Shown here: positions 11,576-21,951 of the stretch, in pieces | How positions within the stretch are numbered: position 1 is the stretch's first letter | Layout: every line of letters begins with the position of its first letter | Source of the DNA: Paramarasmius palmivorus | Lineage: Eukaryota > Basidiomycota > Agaricomycetes > Agaricales > Marasmiaceae | Reading direction: 5' to 3' | Assembly: GCA_037176845.1 (NCBI GenBank) | Contig: JAYKXP010000042.1 | Location: 186,001 to 250,000, forward strand | Length of the DNA stretch: 64,000 bases | Program-made: the position numbers and the translations under genes | The notes under the pieces: model-generated | What the model was told of the DNA's origin: nothing | The model's database searches: none | What the model saw: only the letters and a program-made list of their open reading frames with translations

Positions 11576-12243
11576 AGATCCTGGGAAATTTTTCAGTGTA
11601 GTATTTATATTCGGAGGGGAATTCGAACAAACATTTCAGTCATCAGGGTCTTTGGCCTGTTCCAATCGCTTAAAATCAGATTCACTAGCTTCGAAACGTC
11701 TCTTCGCCAAATGGCATAGTGTTTAGAGCAACGCTTGTATGCAGAGCAAATACCTTATTAGACACGCGCGGCTGAGATCAAACGAAAAAAAAATCTTCTC
11801 GCAACACCATCATGATCTTATCATGATCATGCCTGTCCATCGCACACTCCTGTCGACTATCCCGTACTCTGCGCTAAAAACGTCCATGGCAATAAGGCGA
11901 CAAACAGGTGCTGCCTCCGGACCTCAATGATATGATTCGGTAGAAGACCGTGATGCTCACAGCTCTTTTTTTGTACCCATGGGGACGATTTCCAAGAATT
12001 GGCCACTGTTTTGTTTGGAGGAAGTAGTTGTACGGGATAGCAAAGTGCGTCGTCTTCATCTTCTGAATATGGATCGCTGTGCTAAGATTCCGACCGTGAC
12101 GTAGGCCCAGGTAGAAGAAAGAGAGCAGTTTCGCGACCGCAGCAGCTCTGCTCGCGTACATAGCCATCCCCGAATGATTGGAAACGTGCCGTCAGCCTGT
12201 CCTTTGGTGATAGCCCGACGACACCACTTGAAGCGAAACTCTC
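11576..12243. promoter_or_regulatory. Divergent promoter region between family A pseudogene and C2-like gene
   Basis: The A-side holds an inverted TATAAAT at 11603-11609, matching the TATA box of the intact A copy. The B-side upstream 450 bp is homologous to the upstream region of the second C2-like gene (about 18416-19700, interrupted there by a hAT-like element). The ancestral arrangement of the A and B genes was therefore probably divergent around a shared spacer of about 0.65 kb. Confidence 0.55.
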
Positions 12244-12931
12244 ATGAGCTGGTCTATCAAAGGTTGTCTATTCAGCTCTTATACCATTTCTTTTCGTCTA
12301 TTAACCTCGTCTCCTGCAAACCAGAGATCCAAATCGAAGGCATTCCACCCACAGAGAAGTCCAAGATATCTGTCACCGTCAAGTGCGGAGCAACCACATA
12401 CACCACGTCAAAGGCGGATGCCAGCACGAACTTCCGCTGGACAGTCGACTATGTCTTGTAGGCCCCAAAAATCTCTCCCTGCTGCCCAGCTGACATTATA
12501 CCAGACCATCGGAGCCGGGCGAATTGATCTTCTTCCACGTCGTTCGATGCCGCAAGTTCCTCGTATGTTTCAAGAAGAAAGAGGTGATGGGCAATTCGTA
12601 TGAGCGGGCGAGTGATTTGGTGGAACGTGTCTCGCAGAGTGGTGCTGGTATGTGGTTGTATCGTACTGCCTTCATTATATCCTCATGGTCATCGCATGCA
12701 GATACGATCAACGTCGATATAATCCCTGCCAATTCTGCAAGCGGAACTCTAGCGCTTACAGTCAAGCTTGTGAACGCCGAACGCGCCGGCTCTACCTCAG
12801 ACGATACAGGTCTCCTGGGAAGTACAAATTCCGGTGTACCGCAACTGAATGTCAACATACCGTCAGGCGGGGGTGATTTGCTTCCTTCGGCTACCCAGTT
12901 GGGTGTCTTTGATGTAGGAAAGGGCTCTTAA
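12244..12931 (+). CDS. Small C2-domain-like protein (family B, copy 1)
   Basis: Four exons (12244-12262, 12325-12457, 12505-12647, 12702-12931) join in frame to 174 residues; the ATG at 12244 gives MSWSIKEIQIEGIPPTEKSK. The alternating beta pattern (ISVTVKCGATTYTT, FRWTVDYVL, ELIFFHVVRCRKFLVCF, then TLALTVKLVNAE) resembles a single C2-type beta sandwich. Similar domains occur at the N-terminus of fungal NLR-like STAND proteins, but here it stands alone and ends after a Ser/Gly-rich tail (TGLLGSTNSG, VGKGS). Canonical calcium-binding Asp loops are not obvious. A closely related copy lies at 17737-18415 on the other strand with identical intron positions. Cellular role unknown; the C2 call is structural inference only. 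Confidence 0.6.
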
Positions 12932-13438
12932 GCAGCGGCGCTGCATGGACAACGGACTATTTCATTATCTATGAGGAAGGAGCATAGTAGGCCTTCTCGG
13001 ACTTATCTTCATTCACCCTATCATGCATTCTCAAGCATTCGACTCTGATACCAGCTTACAATCACTACCGTACATGTAGATCTATACCGCCAACCACATC
13101 CTGTAACATAAGCTTCTCCGTTGCTTCTCCGAACGAGCCCAACTTCTACATTCTTTGCTCAAGGTACTTTGGTCTTTGTTAGAGGGAAAGGGTGGAAAAG
13201 TCGTCACCGGTTCAGGCTTTGCCTGTAAGTTATTGCTGTATCCAGAGCCAGGTATTATCTGAGTGAAAATTCAAAAGAAGGGAGCAAATTCTCTGTTCCT
13301 TTACTTGATTGTGTACACGTGACATTCACTAAGCGCCCAAGCACCGTCACAGATCACAGAGCTGAGGAACGTTTCTCTCCGCAACCACGACTGTCCTTCC
13401 CTCTCTCCCTCTTACCCCATCAGGGTGCCACGGCTACG
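12932..13438. other. Intergenic region upstream of the ATG18-like gene
   Basis: Holds the 3' flank of the C2-like gene and the promoter of the PROPPIN. Nothing else recognised. Confidence 0.5.
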
Positions 13439-15078
13439 ATGGCGGAGAAAACTAACTCAAATATGCTATTCGCAAACTTCAACCAAGATTTCTCGTCAGT
13501 ATCCTTCTATTCAGCGTAATGTGACTCGAAAGGACTGATTCCTGAACCAGGTGTATATCAGTAGGAACGCGCAAGGGCTACAGCATCACGAACTGCGATC
13601 CATTTGGAAGGGTGTACACCATGAGTTAGTCTTCCCGGAACTCTACAAGTGGTGTTTAATGTCGATTTTGCCTCACAGACGATGGGGCCCGAGGAATCGT
13701 AGAAATGCTGTTTTGCACCTCACTCATCGCGCTAGTCGGTGCAGCAGATGTTCCTCAGTCAAGTCCAAGAAAACTTCAGATTGTCAATACCAAAGTACGC
13801 AGTCTACACTCGACCTAGCATAACTAACTTGCTAACCTTCCATATCTCAATAGCGGCAATCGATGATTTGCGAGCTCCTCTTTCCCTCATCCATATTGGC
13901 AGTCAAGATGAACCGGAAGACGTTGGTCATCGTTTTAGAATCAGAAATCTACATCTACGACATATCCAATATGCGGTTATTGCACGTCATAGAGACTACT
14001 CCCAATCCTGAAGGTGCGCAACCTTTTTCGGCCATTAGAACCATTTTTGCTGATGCTGATACCCAAAAACAGCGATATGCGCCCTCTCACCATCTGCAGA
14101 CAACTCATACCTCGCCTATCCTTCACCAGTACCCTCACCAGCGTCGCCGCTGTCTGGCCAAACGACCAACGCTTCCTCGTCCTCTTCCTCACAACCTGCA
14201 ACCTCTACCTCAACTTCGACGTCTCAAAACCAATCAGGGGATGTCTTACTCTTCTCAACCCGTTCCCTAACAGTCGCCAATGTCATCCAAGCCCACAAGG
14301 CCCCGATATCATTCTTGTCCCTTTCTTCAAATGGTTCTCTGCTTGCCACATCGTCGGAAAAGGGAACAGTGATAAGGGTGTGGAGTGTTCCTGGCGCCGA
14401 GAAATTGTATCAATTCAGAAGAGGAACGAGGGAAGCAAAGATTTATTCTATGAACTTCAACTCGGTGGGAAGCTTGCTGGCCGTTAGCTCGGCGCATGAT
14501 ACAGTTCATATATTCAAGCTGGGCGGAGCTAATGGGAAGGGCGGAACTAATGGCAAGGAAGGTGCCACTAGCCCGTCGTCGGCATCTGTGAACTCTGTCG
14601 AAGGACCGGTAGAAGCAGCTGGTGGTTATGAGGCGTTCATAGAGAAAAAGAAGAGTGGCGGTGTTTCGTAAGTGCATGATTCTCTTCCACTGGGTTCCTC
14701 GGCTCACTATGGTTGATATCAAGGTCTACCCTTCGCCGTCGCTCTATGCAAGTTACAAAGTCCCTTTCGTCTTCCATGGGCGGGTATCTTCCAAATTCGC
14801 TCACAGAGATGTGGGAACCATCAAGAGACTTTGCATTTTTAAGGTTACCGACGAGTGGGGCAAGATGTGTGGTGGCACTGAGCGGGTGAGTCTTTACTTA
14901 AGTCGAAGTCTACGTTGCTGACTCTGGTTCTTCCTTTTTCAGAACGACACCTCAAGTGATGGTTATATCCTCTGAGGGGTACTTTTACTCTTACAGTATT
15001 GATCTGGAACACGGAGGAGAGTGCGCTTTGTTGAAGCAGTATAGTTTGCTGGATGCTGGTGAAGGGGAAGGAGAGTGA
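13439..15078 (+). CDS. ATG18: PROPPIN, Atg18/WIPI family autophagy protein
   Basis: Seven-bladed WD-repeat protein that binds PI3P and PI(3,5)P2 during autophagosome formation and vacuole homeostasis. The ATG at 13439 opens [20 protein letters not shown], then exons read [55 protein letters not shown] and [20 protein letters not shown]. The lipid-binding signature FRRG occurs in [18 protein letters not shown] at about 14425. After IFKLGG there is a loop rich in Gly/Ser, then [27 protein letters not shown] and a final blade ending DAGEGEGE (stop 15076-15078). A Ser/Thr-rich insertion between blades (about 14150-14250) is longer than in yeast. At least six short introns. Orthology to Atg18 rather than Hsv2/Atg21 is likely but not proven. 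Confidence 0.9.
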
Positions 15079-15517
15079 TCACTGTTTCCTATTTCCTGAT
15101 CCATTCATCTCCTTCCTGTGCTCTTCTTTTACGATACGATACGATACAAGTCTGCGGAGGAAGTCTATTAGGAATGGTTTGCTTTCTGTAATGCTCCTGT
15201 TGTCGAATTCAAACGTTCAGCCCAGTTTGGTTCGCCATCATGTGACGGGAAGTTGATGCTGTGACACGGCGAGGTCACATACTATCGACTTCCTCGAGGA
15301 TTGCTCTAAACTCTAGACTCCACTATGCCATTTCAGGTGCCATCTCAGCAACATCTCAGAGACTATGGATGAACACGTTTCAGTTCGGCCGATTGGAACA
15401 AATCCGAGTCAAAGACACCCTGAACATACTCCAATGAACGGAATGTTTCTTCTCCTGTTTTAGGCCGAATATAAATACTGTACTTGTTACTGAAACTTTG
15501 TCTAGAATTTTTCTACA
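15079..15517. promoter_or_regulatory. Promoter of family A gene, duplicated at 11576-11725
   Basis: A TATA box, TATAAAT at 15470-15476, lies 42 bases before the ATG at 15518. From about 15320 to 15517 the sequence is homologous to the inverse of 11576-11725, so the promoter was duplicated with the gene. A three-copy ACGAT pentamer repeat lies at about 15131-15146, in the 3' flank of the PROPPIN gene. Confidence 0.6.
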
Positions 15518-17228
15518 ATGTTCGAAAACCAAGATACGGAGATCATGATGGTGCGCGTTCTTCGTCGGTTAGTGCGCTCGCTAATTCGCTAATGCCAAAC
15601 ATGCTCAGGATTCCGATACGTCTGATCTGTATGTGCTGGGCAACGAACACGCACAAATTCCCAAGGACTTGATTCGTAATTGGACACATTGGGAGATTTT
15701 CTGTGATGTCCCGTCGGGCACCATCAAATTTCTGAGGGAGATCGGCATCCAGGATACAGATAATTTCCAGAGTTTGTCATTACAACACCCTTCCATACCA
15801 TATTCCACCCGTAGCCTTCCCCTGGGCCATTTCCTGGGCCTACGAAGAGGCGCACAGAAATTCTTAGGAGGGGACAGAAGACCTCGTCTACGCAATCCAT
15901 TCTTCACCTGGGTCAGTGCTCGTCCAGAATACGTACCCCCGGAAGATTGTCATGGATTCCTTTACATGCCCATCGATCGATTGCTTTTCCATTCTCAAGA
16001 AAAGACACTCCTCGCAAAGCTTCAGGCCAGTCACGTCAATGATGCCTCTTTGCTCACCTATCTCAGTTGGGACCACATTACAGCAATTGGACTGACTGAA
16101 GAAGAGTGCTCACGCCTCAGAGAAGTTGGTGAAAGGGATGCAGTCAGGGGAAGTTTTCTTGTTGACGGTGGATTGAAACCTTCGGGAATAAACTTTTTCC
16201 AGAGTGATCTTTGGGTCTTGGGCCATTCCGAGAGAGGGTCACACCTCCCTCCTTCGGTGCCGCTCGATCGTTGGTGTCGGAATTATGGGGTTGAACGTGA
16301 GGCTCTGGATTGCATGATCAATCTAGGGCTCCGAGAAAGCAAAGATCTACGCTTCCTTTTTGTACCTCGGATACCTCTTGGTTACTTCTTGATCCTGCGT
16401 CGTGCGGCCACTTCCTGGCTAACCAGCTATGGCCTCAACATCACGATGGATCATCCATGCTGGCGGTCTAATCCGGTTGCCCTTTCCAATATGTCTGTCG
16501 CTGATGTATACCATGCGACCTACGAAGAAACGACATTATTCACGCTTCTCAACAACAAAGTCCATAATATGAAGCAATTGAAGTACCTCAGTCACGCTCA
16601 CCTCAGGGCACTCGGTTGGACAAAATACGACTTTATGCGCCTCTCTGCTAGGCTGTATCCGGAGTTACCACTATCGGATTTGCTCCTACACAGTCCGTGT
16701 CAAGACGTCCTACCACTGGCCGGGTTTCAAAACTTTTCCCAGTGGTGTCGGGAATTCGGAGTCGACAGGGAAGTTCAGCGATCTTTCGAACGTTTAGGGC
16801 TGGAAAATCTGGATTTGAGGATTGCCCTTGAACGCTTGGACCTCAAACAGTTACTTGTGGATGTTAAACGCCCGCTATTTCATGTCCTCGAGTTCCGAAA
16901 GGCGTTTACAAAGTGGACTGGCAAAGTTCAACTTCGGCGTCCCGTCTTCGCTCCTGGTACAAGGATTGCGGAAAAGCATGTGTCTGCTATTGAAGGTGCG
17001 GGGGAAGGTTGGGATGAGGAGATAAGGGAATGGCTCCTTTCAAACGGAGTGCGCAGTCTGGGTTTATTGGAGTTTCTAAGCATGGACGATCTGTCGTGGT
17101 CTGGGATGAATGTAACACACTCAACGAGTTTCCTGGATGATTTGAAGGTGCTTTGTGAGCCCAGATACTATAGGGAGAATGGGCGAAATGGTACAGAAAA
17201 AGTGTATACAAACGTCCAAGGTGTATAA
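15518..17228 (+). CDS. Family A protein: three alternating pairs of SAM-like helical modules, function unknown
   Basis: Two exons (15518-15550, 15609-17228) give about 550 residues; exon 1 encodes MFENQDTEIMM. The protein consists of a repeating pair of helical modules. Module a (about residues 30-99, 224-285, 376-449) has a Trp/Cys start such as WCREFGVDR, then a gl..dLR helix, PLGHFL or PLFHVLEF, and an LRRA-type helix. Module b (about 129-189, 309-364, 464-527) reads like LLTYLSWDHITAIGLTEEE or LKYLSHAHLRALGWTKYD. The LL-x-L-S-x-D-x-L-x-x-L-G pattern recalls SAM or helix-hairpin-helix folds. No signal peptide, membrane segment or catalytic motif. Four other loci in this window are related (10270-11575, 32690-33530, 37350-37846, 37860-38982). 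I do not recognise a named family. Intactness and duplicated promoter argue that it is expressed. Confidence 0.75.
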
Positions 17229-17736
17229 ATATTAACCACTGTAGAGGATCCGGAGTCTGTGGTACACGAACTTGGAATAAACGAAACAGAAACAGAAACC
17301 TATCGTCGAGAAACGTCACGGTAGAGGCTGAGCCGAATCCTTTACTTGGGAGACAAAAATTGGGAAAGTATTTGGATACTGCGACAAGAGTAAGAATTAT
17401 CAGCTCCGAGTCTCAGCGCAACTATCATGCATCGTTAGAACATACCCTTCCCGGATCCTGTCGCACGCCGATTCGCATTTCACAGGGGATTTCATCGCAT
17501 CCTTTGCCTCCTGAAATTTGCCTTGCGCGCTCTGCCATTCTTTGATGGATTCACGGCTGTCAGACTCTGTAAAACCTGTGGGCTGAAGATTATTTTGAGC
17601 ATGCATACAAGTATGGACTCGAAAATGGCTTACTGGCTCATGCACACCAGCAATGTAACTGGTGGTATTGGGGGATGCCCATATTCCTTCCGCAGAAAGA
17701 GTCGAGTAGTCCATTGTCTATGCCGCATCGCCGCGC
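17229..17736. other. Convergent 3' spacer with an orphan exon-like segment (minus strand)
   Basis: On the minus strand, 17446-17575 is open and bounded by an acceptor (CCCACAG) and a good donor (GTATGT). It reads FTESDSRESIKEWQSAQGKF and on to ACDRIREG, amphipathic and coding-like. It lies just downstream of the second C2-like gene's stop, and the copy-1 gene has nothing equivalent. It may be a leftover exon of a longer ancestral gene truncated by arrival of the family A gene. Confidence 0.35.
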
Positions 17737-18415
17737 TCAAGAGCCCTTTCCTGCATCGAGCCCACCGAGTTGGGTAGTCGAAAGTAGATCACCATCGCCT
17801 GAGGGTATGTTGACATCCAACTGAGATACACCGGAATTGGTACTTCCCAGAAGACCTGTATCGTCTGAGGTAGACCCGGCGGTTTCGGTATTCACAAGCT
17901 TGATGGTAAGTGCTAGAGCACTTGAAGCCTCAGGACCGACGGGGCTCATATCGACTTTGATCGTGTCTGCATGTGATGACCATGAGGATACAATGAAGGC
18001 AGTATCAGACAAGCACATACCAGTACCACTCTGAGAGATACGCTCCACCAAATCGCTCGCCCGCTCCAACGAGTTACCCATCACCTCTTTCTTCATGAAA
18101 CATACAAGGAACTTGCGACATCGAACAACGTGGAAGAATATCAATTCGTCCAACCCTGATGGTCTAGTACAATGTGAGCTGCAAATATTGGGATTTCTGG
18201 CGACGTACAAGGCATAGTTGACTGTCCAATGGAAGTTTGTGCTGACATCCCCCTTCGACGTGTTGTACGTGGTTGCTCCACAATTGACGGTGACAGATAT
18301 CTTCGACTTCTCTGTGGATGGTATGCCTTCGACTCGGATCTCTGTTGTTTACGAAACGAGGTCAATAGGCGTAGTACAAGGAGCTGAATAGACAACCTTT
18401 GATAGACCAGCTCAT
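17737..18415 (-). CDS. Small C2-domain-like protein (family B, copy 2)
   Basis: Inverted paralogue of the gene at 12244-12931 with the same four-exon structure. Start ATG at 18413-18415 (MSWSIKEIRVEGIPSTEKSK), beta strands ISVTVNCGATTYNT, LIFFHVVRCRKFLVCFMKKE and ALALTIKLVNTE, and stop TGA at 17737-17739. Length is about 171 residues. Reading frames are intact through every splice junction (for example donor GTACGT after NYAL and acceptor CTAG before LPSGLDELIF). It converges on the intact family A gene, whereas copy 1 diverges from the broken A copy. The A and B genes therefore travelled together but their relative orientation changed. Function unknown; a C2-like sandwich is inferred from strand pattern only. 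Confidence 0.6.
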
Positions 18416-18821
18416 GAGAGTTTCGCTTCAAGTGGTGTACCGGTTAGCTATCACGAAAGGACAGGCTGCACGTTTCCAGTCATTCGGGAACGTACGCGAT
18501 CAGAGCTGCTGCGGTCGGGAAACTGGCAGGAACCTTAGCACATTGATCCAAATTCAGAGGATGCAGACAACGAACCTCTCTATCCCATACGACTACTTCC
18601 TCCCAAGACTATTCGCAATCATCCCCATGTACAAAAAAGAGCTCTGAGCATCACGACTCTCTTCTACCGAATCGTATCATTGAGTTCTGAATACAGCATC
18701 CGCTGGAATAAAATACTCACAATTTGTCGCATCACTGATACGGACGTTTCTCAGAGCAGAGGACGGTATAATGGACTGGGTATATGATGGATAGGCATGA
18801 TCGTGATGGTGTTATGGAAAG
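18416..18821. promoter_or_regulatory. Upstream region of C2-like copy 2, interrupted by a hAT-like element
   Basis: Homologous to the upstream region of copy 1 (about 11800-12243). Homology ends at the transposon target site (18814-18821) and resumes right of the element at 19608, for example the CGCGCGTCTCTTGTTAGAC segment matching the inverse of 11760-11780. Confidence 0.55.
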
Positions 18822-19607
18822 CAAGGGGGCTCGCCGAATTCGAACCCTGACCTAGGGTTAGGTAGGTAGGGTCCTCGTCGACCGGTAAAAAAAAATTTTT
18901 GACCACCTAATATAGTACCCTTCGGAGGAAGTTCTAGGCCTTGTGATGTACAAATTTCAGTCCCAAAATGAATTTTGAGCACAATGTGCCCGATTCTGGA
19001 CACTTTGGGCATGTTTGGCAGCTGCCTTAGATTGTTTTCTTCTTTCAACTGCCTCAGACTTCGGTCGCGTCGCGATCGGCTCACTTCCATTTAGTGAGGA
19101 GATAACACAGGGCACAACTATTGACTCACAAGCTTCGATGATGGTGGTCTTGACGGCACCACATTGACCCGGAACGTTGGAGGTTGAACACGGTGACTGC
19201 AAGTTTGGCTCAATGCTTATGCGGTGTCCTAGTGAGTGAGGCCACGAGGACGAGAGTGGATGACACTGCGGTATATTGCAGGAAGCCGGGCTGTGAAACA
19301 CAACGGATAAGTACTTAAGTTTTCATGGATCTTATGGTTTCAAATAAATAGCTGACCATTGATTATTGTAGTATCATCAGGCTTGTGCAGGGCTGTTTCA
19401 TAAGCCTCATACCTAGTCCTGTGGTCCGTGTTCTGGCTCTTGGAAGTAGTGCGGAATCAGAATGGCGGTGGCAGAAAACATATCTCACGTGAATAATTAC
19501 TATATATGGGTCGTGTGAATAATTACATAAGTAGGTAGGGTCTATCGGAGGTCGTTCACAGAGAAAATCGACCTAAGGTGTGTTTTTTTATTTGGTGGGC
19601 CCCCTTG
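18822..19607. mobile_element. Non-autonomous hAT-like element, 786 bp
   Basis: The left end begins CAAGGGGGCTCGCCGAAT (18822) and the right end is ATTTGGTGGGCCCCCTTG (to 19607); these are 18 bp inverted repeats with three mismatches, CA-start as usual in hAT elements. A perfect 8 bp target duplication ATGGAAAG lies at 18814-18821 and 19608-19615. The interior has no transposase; the one minus-strand frame (18812-19090) runs through the left terminus and has no hAT motifs. It also contains near-repeats AGGTAGGTAGGGTC and AGTAGGTAGGGTC at its two ends (about 18859 and 19531). Confidence 0.88.
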
Positions 19608-19615
19608 ATGGAAAG

Positions 19616-20116
19616 AGGTTTTTTTCCCAGGCGCGCGTCTCTTGTTAGACTCGACACCAGCCGCTCCTTGGTAGGCGAGCGCACAATACTTTAATCGAGT
19701 AGCGGATTCAACCTCTTCAGAAAGAGCCGTCTATTTTATCGCTGTCCTAGTACCTATGTTATCATGAGCTCCATGGCCCTTGCGGACAAGGCTTGTAGAC
19801 GTTTCGATGAAACAGCTATATCATGAACAATCGAGGTTGTTTTTGTCTTGTATCTTGGCTCCCTGCGATATAGAACGAGTCCACTCCCTGCGTACTTGAA
19901 GGATGTCGAATTGATGTCGAATTCTTTATTCAACGATTTGGTACATACTACACTGCCGCCCATTGACATTAAAAAAGCGCCCATCAAGAAGGTCTTGCCA
20001 TTCAAAGCCAAACAGATGACCCGCACGGGTGATGGCTATGCGCGATGCTCCTCTGACAGTGAGTGTCTCCATCGCCACGGACAGCGACGACAACACTCTC
20101 CTCGCTGTGTACCACG
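19616..20116. other. Intergenic region upstream of the eIF4E-like gene
   Basis: The first 60 bases continue the duplicated B-gene upstream region. The rest presumably holds the promoter and 5' UTR of the eIF4E-like gene. No gene supported. Confidence 0.45.
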
Positions 20117-21799
20117 ATGACCGACAGTAAACGATTACCGTCTCTCGACCAGCTTGCCGCCAAACTCAACAACGCTACTGCCAACGATACCTCGCCAGCT
20201 ATTCCTCGTCCTCGTCTCCCTCTCAATGCTCTTCGTACGAGCTCAAATGCTTCCCTTTCCACTACGGCTTCATCTACAGACTCGACTTCTGTAATTCCTC
20301 CTGCAACTCGGAGTACATCGCCCTCCGCGTTGACCGTCACCGATGACGGGGCGTCTACACCTTCTACAGATGGAGCACCTCCGGGAGGAGATTCGACTCT
20401 TACAGCCGATAAGCTGGAAAAATTACAGGCTCAAGCCTCGCAAGATAACTCTACTACACCTAGTCCAAGCAATCCTACCGGCAAGCGGGTCAAAGGGTAC
20501 AAAAACATTCCTTCGTTGGATGCTATAACTGCCCGTCTCGTCCGAGCACGTACTTTTTCCATCGATGGATCGCCTAAACCACCGGAGCCAGAGCTCATAG
20601 AGGACCCAAAGACGCCTGGTGTGCAGATGAAGCCGCCAGAACATCCCTTACAACATTCATGGACGATCTATCATGACACAAAGGCAAAGGTGCCTTTCAC
20701 ACCCACACCTCAATCCGCTGAAGGATCTGCGACCTTTGCGGCGGCGGATCAGCACGAGTACGAGGCTGGGCTAACGGTGATTGGGACGTTCACAACCGTG
20801 GAGCAGTTTTGTCGATATTTCAATTGGTTGAAGCCTCCGAGCAAATTGGAGAGGAATAGCAACTATCATTTGTTCAAGGTACGAATCAGGATGGTTATAC
20901 TCAAGCTCATCGGACTCAGTGGTGTTCGTTTACCGTTACAGGCCCCAATTAAACCGATGTGGGAAGACCCAGCGAATGCTGACGGTGGCAAGTGGGTGTT
21001 GACCATGAAGAATAATCCGAATCTTCTGGATCGGTACGCATTCCTTCCATGCCCAGACTACCGTTTTGCTCATTCTTTTCACGCATCAGATGCTGGAACT
21101 GGGTAGCCATGGCCCTAGTGGGCGAAGAACTGGAAGAGGATCAAGATGAGATATGCGGTGCCGTCGTCAGCTTGAGGAGTAAAGTCGACAGAATACAGGT
21201 ATGCATTCGCAATCCTTCTCCCGCCATTTCTGCCTTGTCATCATGAATCATGATGAATGTGAGACAGCATAGCTCATACCCGATCACACCGCCTTGTTCT
21301 TAATCATTATTACCAATGCTTATCTGATCGTATACTTAGGTATGGACGCGCTCGAAGGACGACGTAGAGAAGATCAACGGTATCGGTAGGAAACTCGTCA
21401 AACTACTCGATGTTGGCGAGAAGGATGGAATTGGGCTAGAGTTCCAGGTTCGTTGTCACACAGTCATCTCTCACCCATGCTCATTATCTTCCTTAGTACA
21501 ACACAGACGACAGACCTCTTCCCAACAAGTTCCTGTCGATTCAAGCTATGCCGTCCACCAGCTCCTTCAGGGCTTCGACGTTTGGTAGCCCAGTCACGCC
21601 AGTGGGAAGCGGATTTGCCACCGGTACTCCAGGACACGGTGCTCCAGGACATGGACACACTAGATCGGTCGGAGGTGCGAATGATATTCAAGCACAAGCA
21701 CAAGCACAAGCCCCACCGCAAGCCCAACAGGGTCCAATGAGTGCTGGAGGTGTTGGTTTCAATGCTGGAGGCGGAGCCTTCGGTTCATGGAGGAAATAG
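20117..21799 (+). CDS. Translation initiation factor eIF4E family, class II (4EHP-like)
   Basis: Cap-binding protein. The first true ATG (20117) gives MTDSKRLPSLDQLAAKLN. An upstream in-frame start is only GTG, so it was not used. A long Ser/Thr/Pro-rich N-terminal extension precedes the core: HPLQHSWTIYHDTKAK, then EYEAGLTVIGTFTTVEQF, LERNSNYHLFK, PIKPMWEDPANADGGKWVL, CWNWVAMALVGEELEEDQ, DEICGAVVSLRSKVDRIQVW and INGIGRKLVKLLDVGE. The first cap-stacking Trp of class I is replaced by a Tyr in the HEYEAG region, as in 4EHP/eIF4E2, while MWED keeps the second. The C-terminus is Gly/Ala/Gln-rich with a QAQAQA repeat from a hexanucleotide run at about 21691. At least five exons. It probably represses or selectively controls translation. 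Confidence 0.88.
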
Positions 21800-21951
21800 G
21801 TGGTCATGGCCTTTCCAAAGTATACATCGCGGGTCGAGGTTCCTTATTTAATCTATCTGCGAAGAAGCAAACACAATGGTTGTATTGTAGCAATGGGCTA
21901 TAGAGAATAACGATTATCTTACTATTGCCCTACAAGCGAACCGCGATTCTA

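Noticed and set aside
16987..17319. 110-codon minus-strand frame antisense to the end of the intact family A gene
   Set aside because: The plus-strand frame is conserved in several paralogues; the antisense frame is not.
18822..18850. tRNA-like T-loop (complement of TTCGAACC) at the left end of the hAT-like element
   Set aside because: The flanking bases do not form a T-stem or acceptor stem and no D or anticodon arm is present, so no tRNA or SINE is called.
19754..20026. 90-codon minus-strand frame upstream of the eIF4E-like gene
   Set aside because: Ordinary ATG context and family similarity are lacking; it lies in the promoter/5' UTR of the plus-strand gene.
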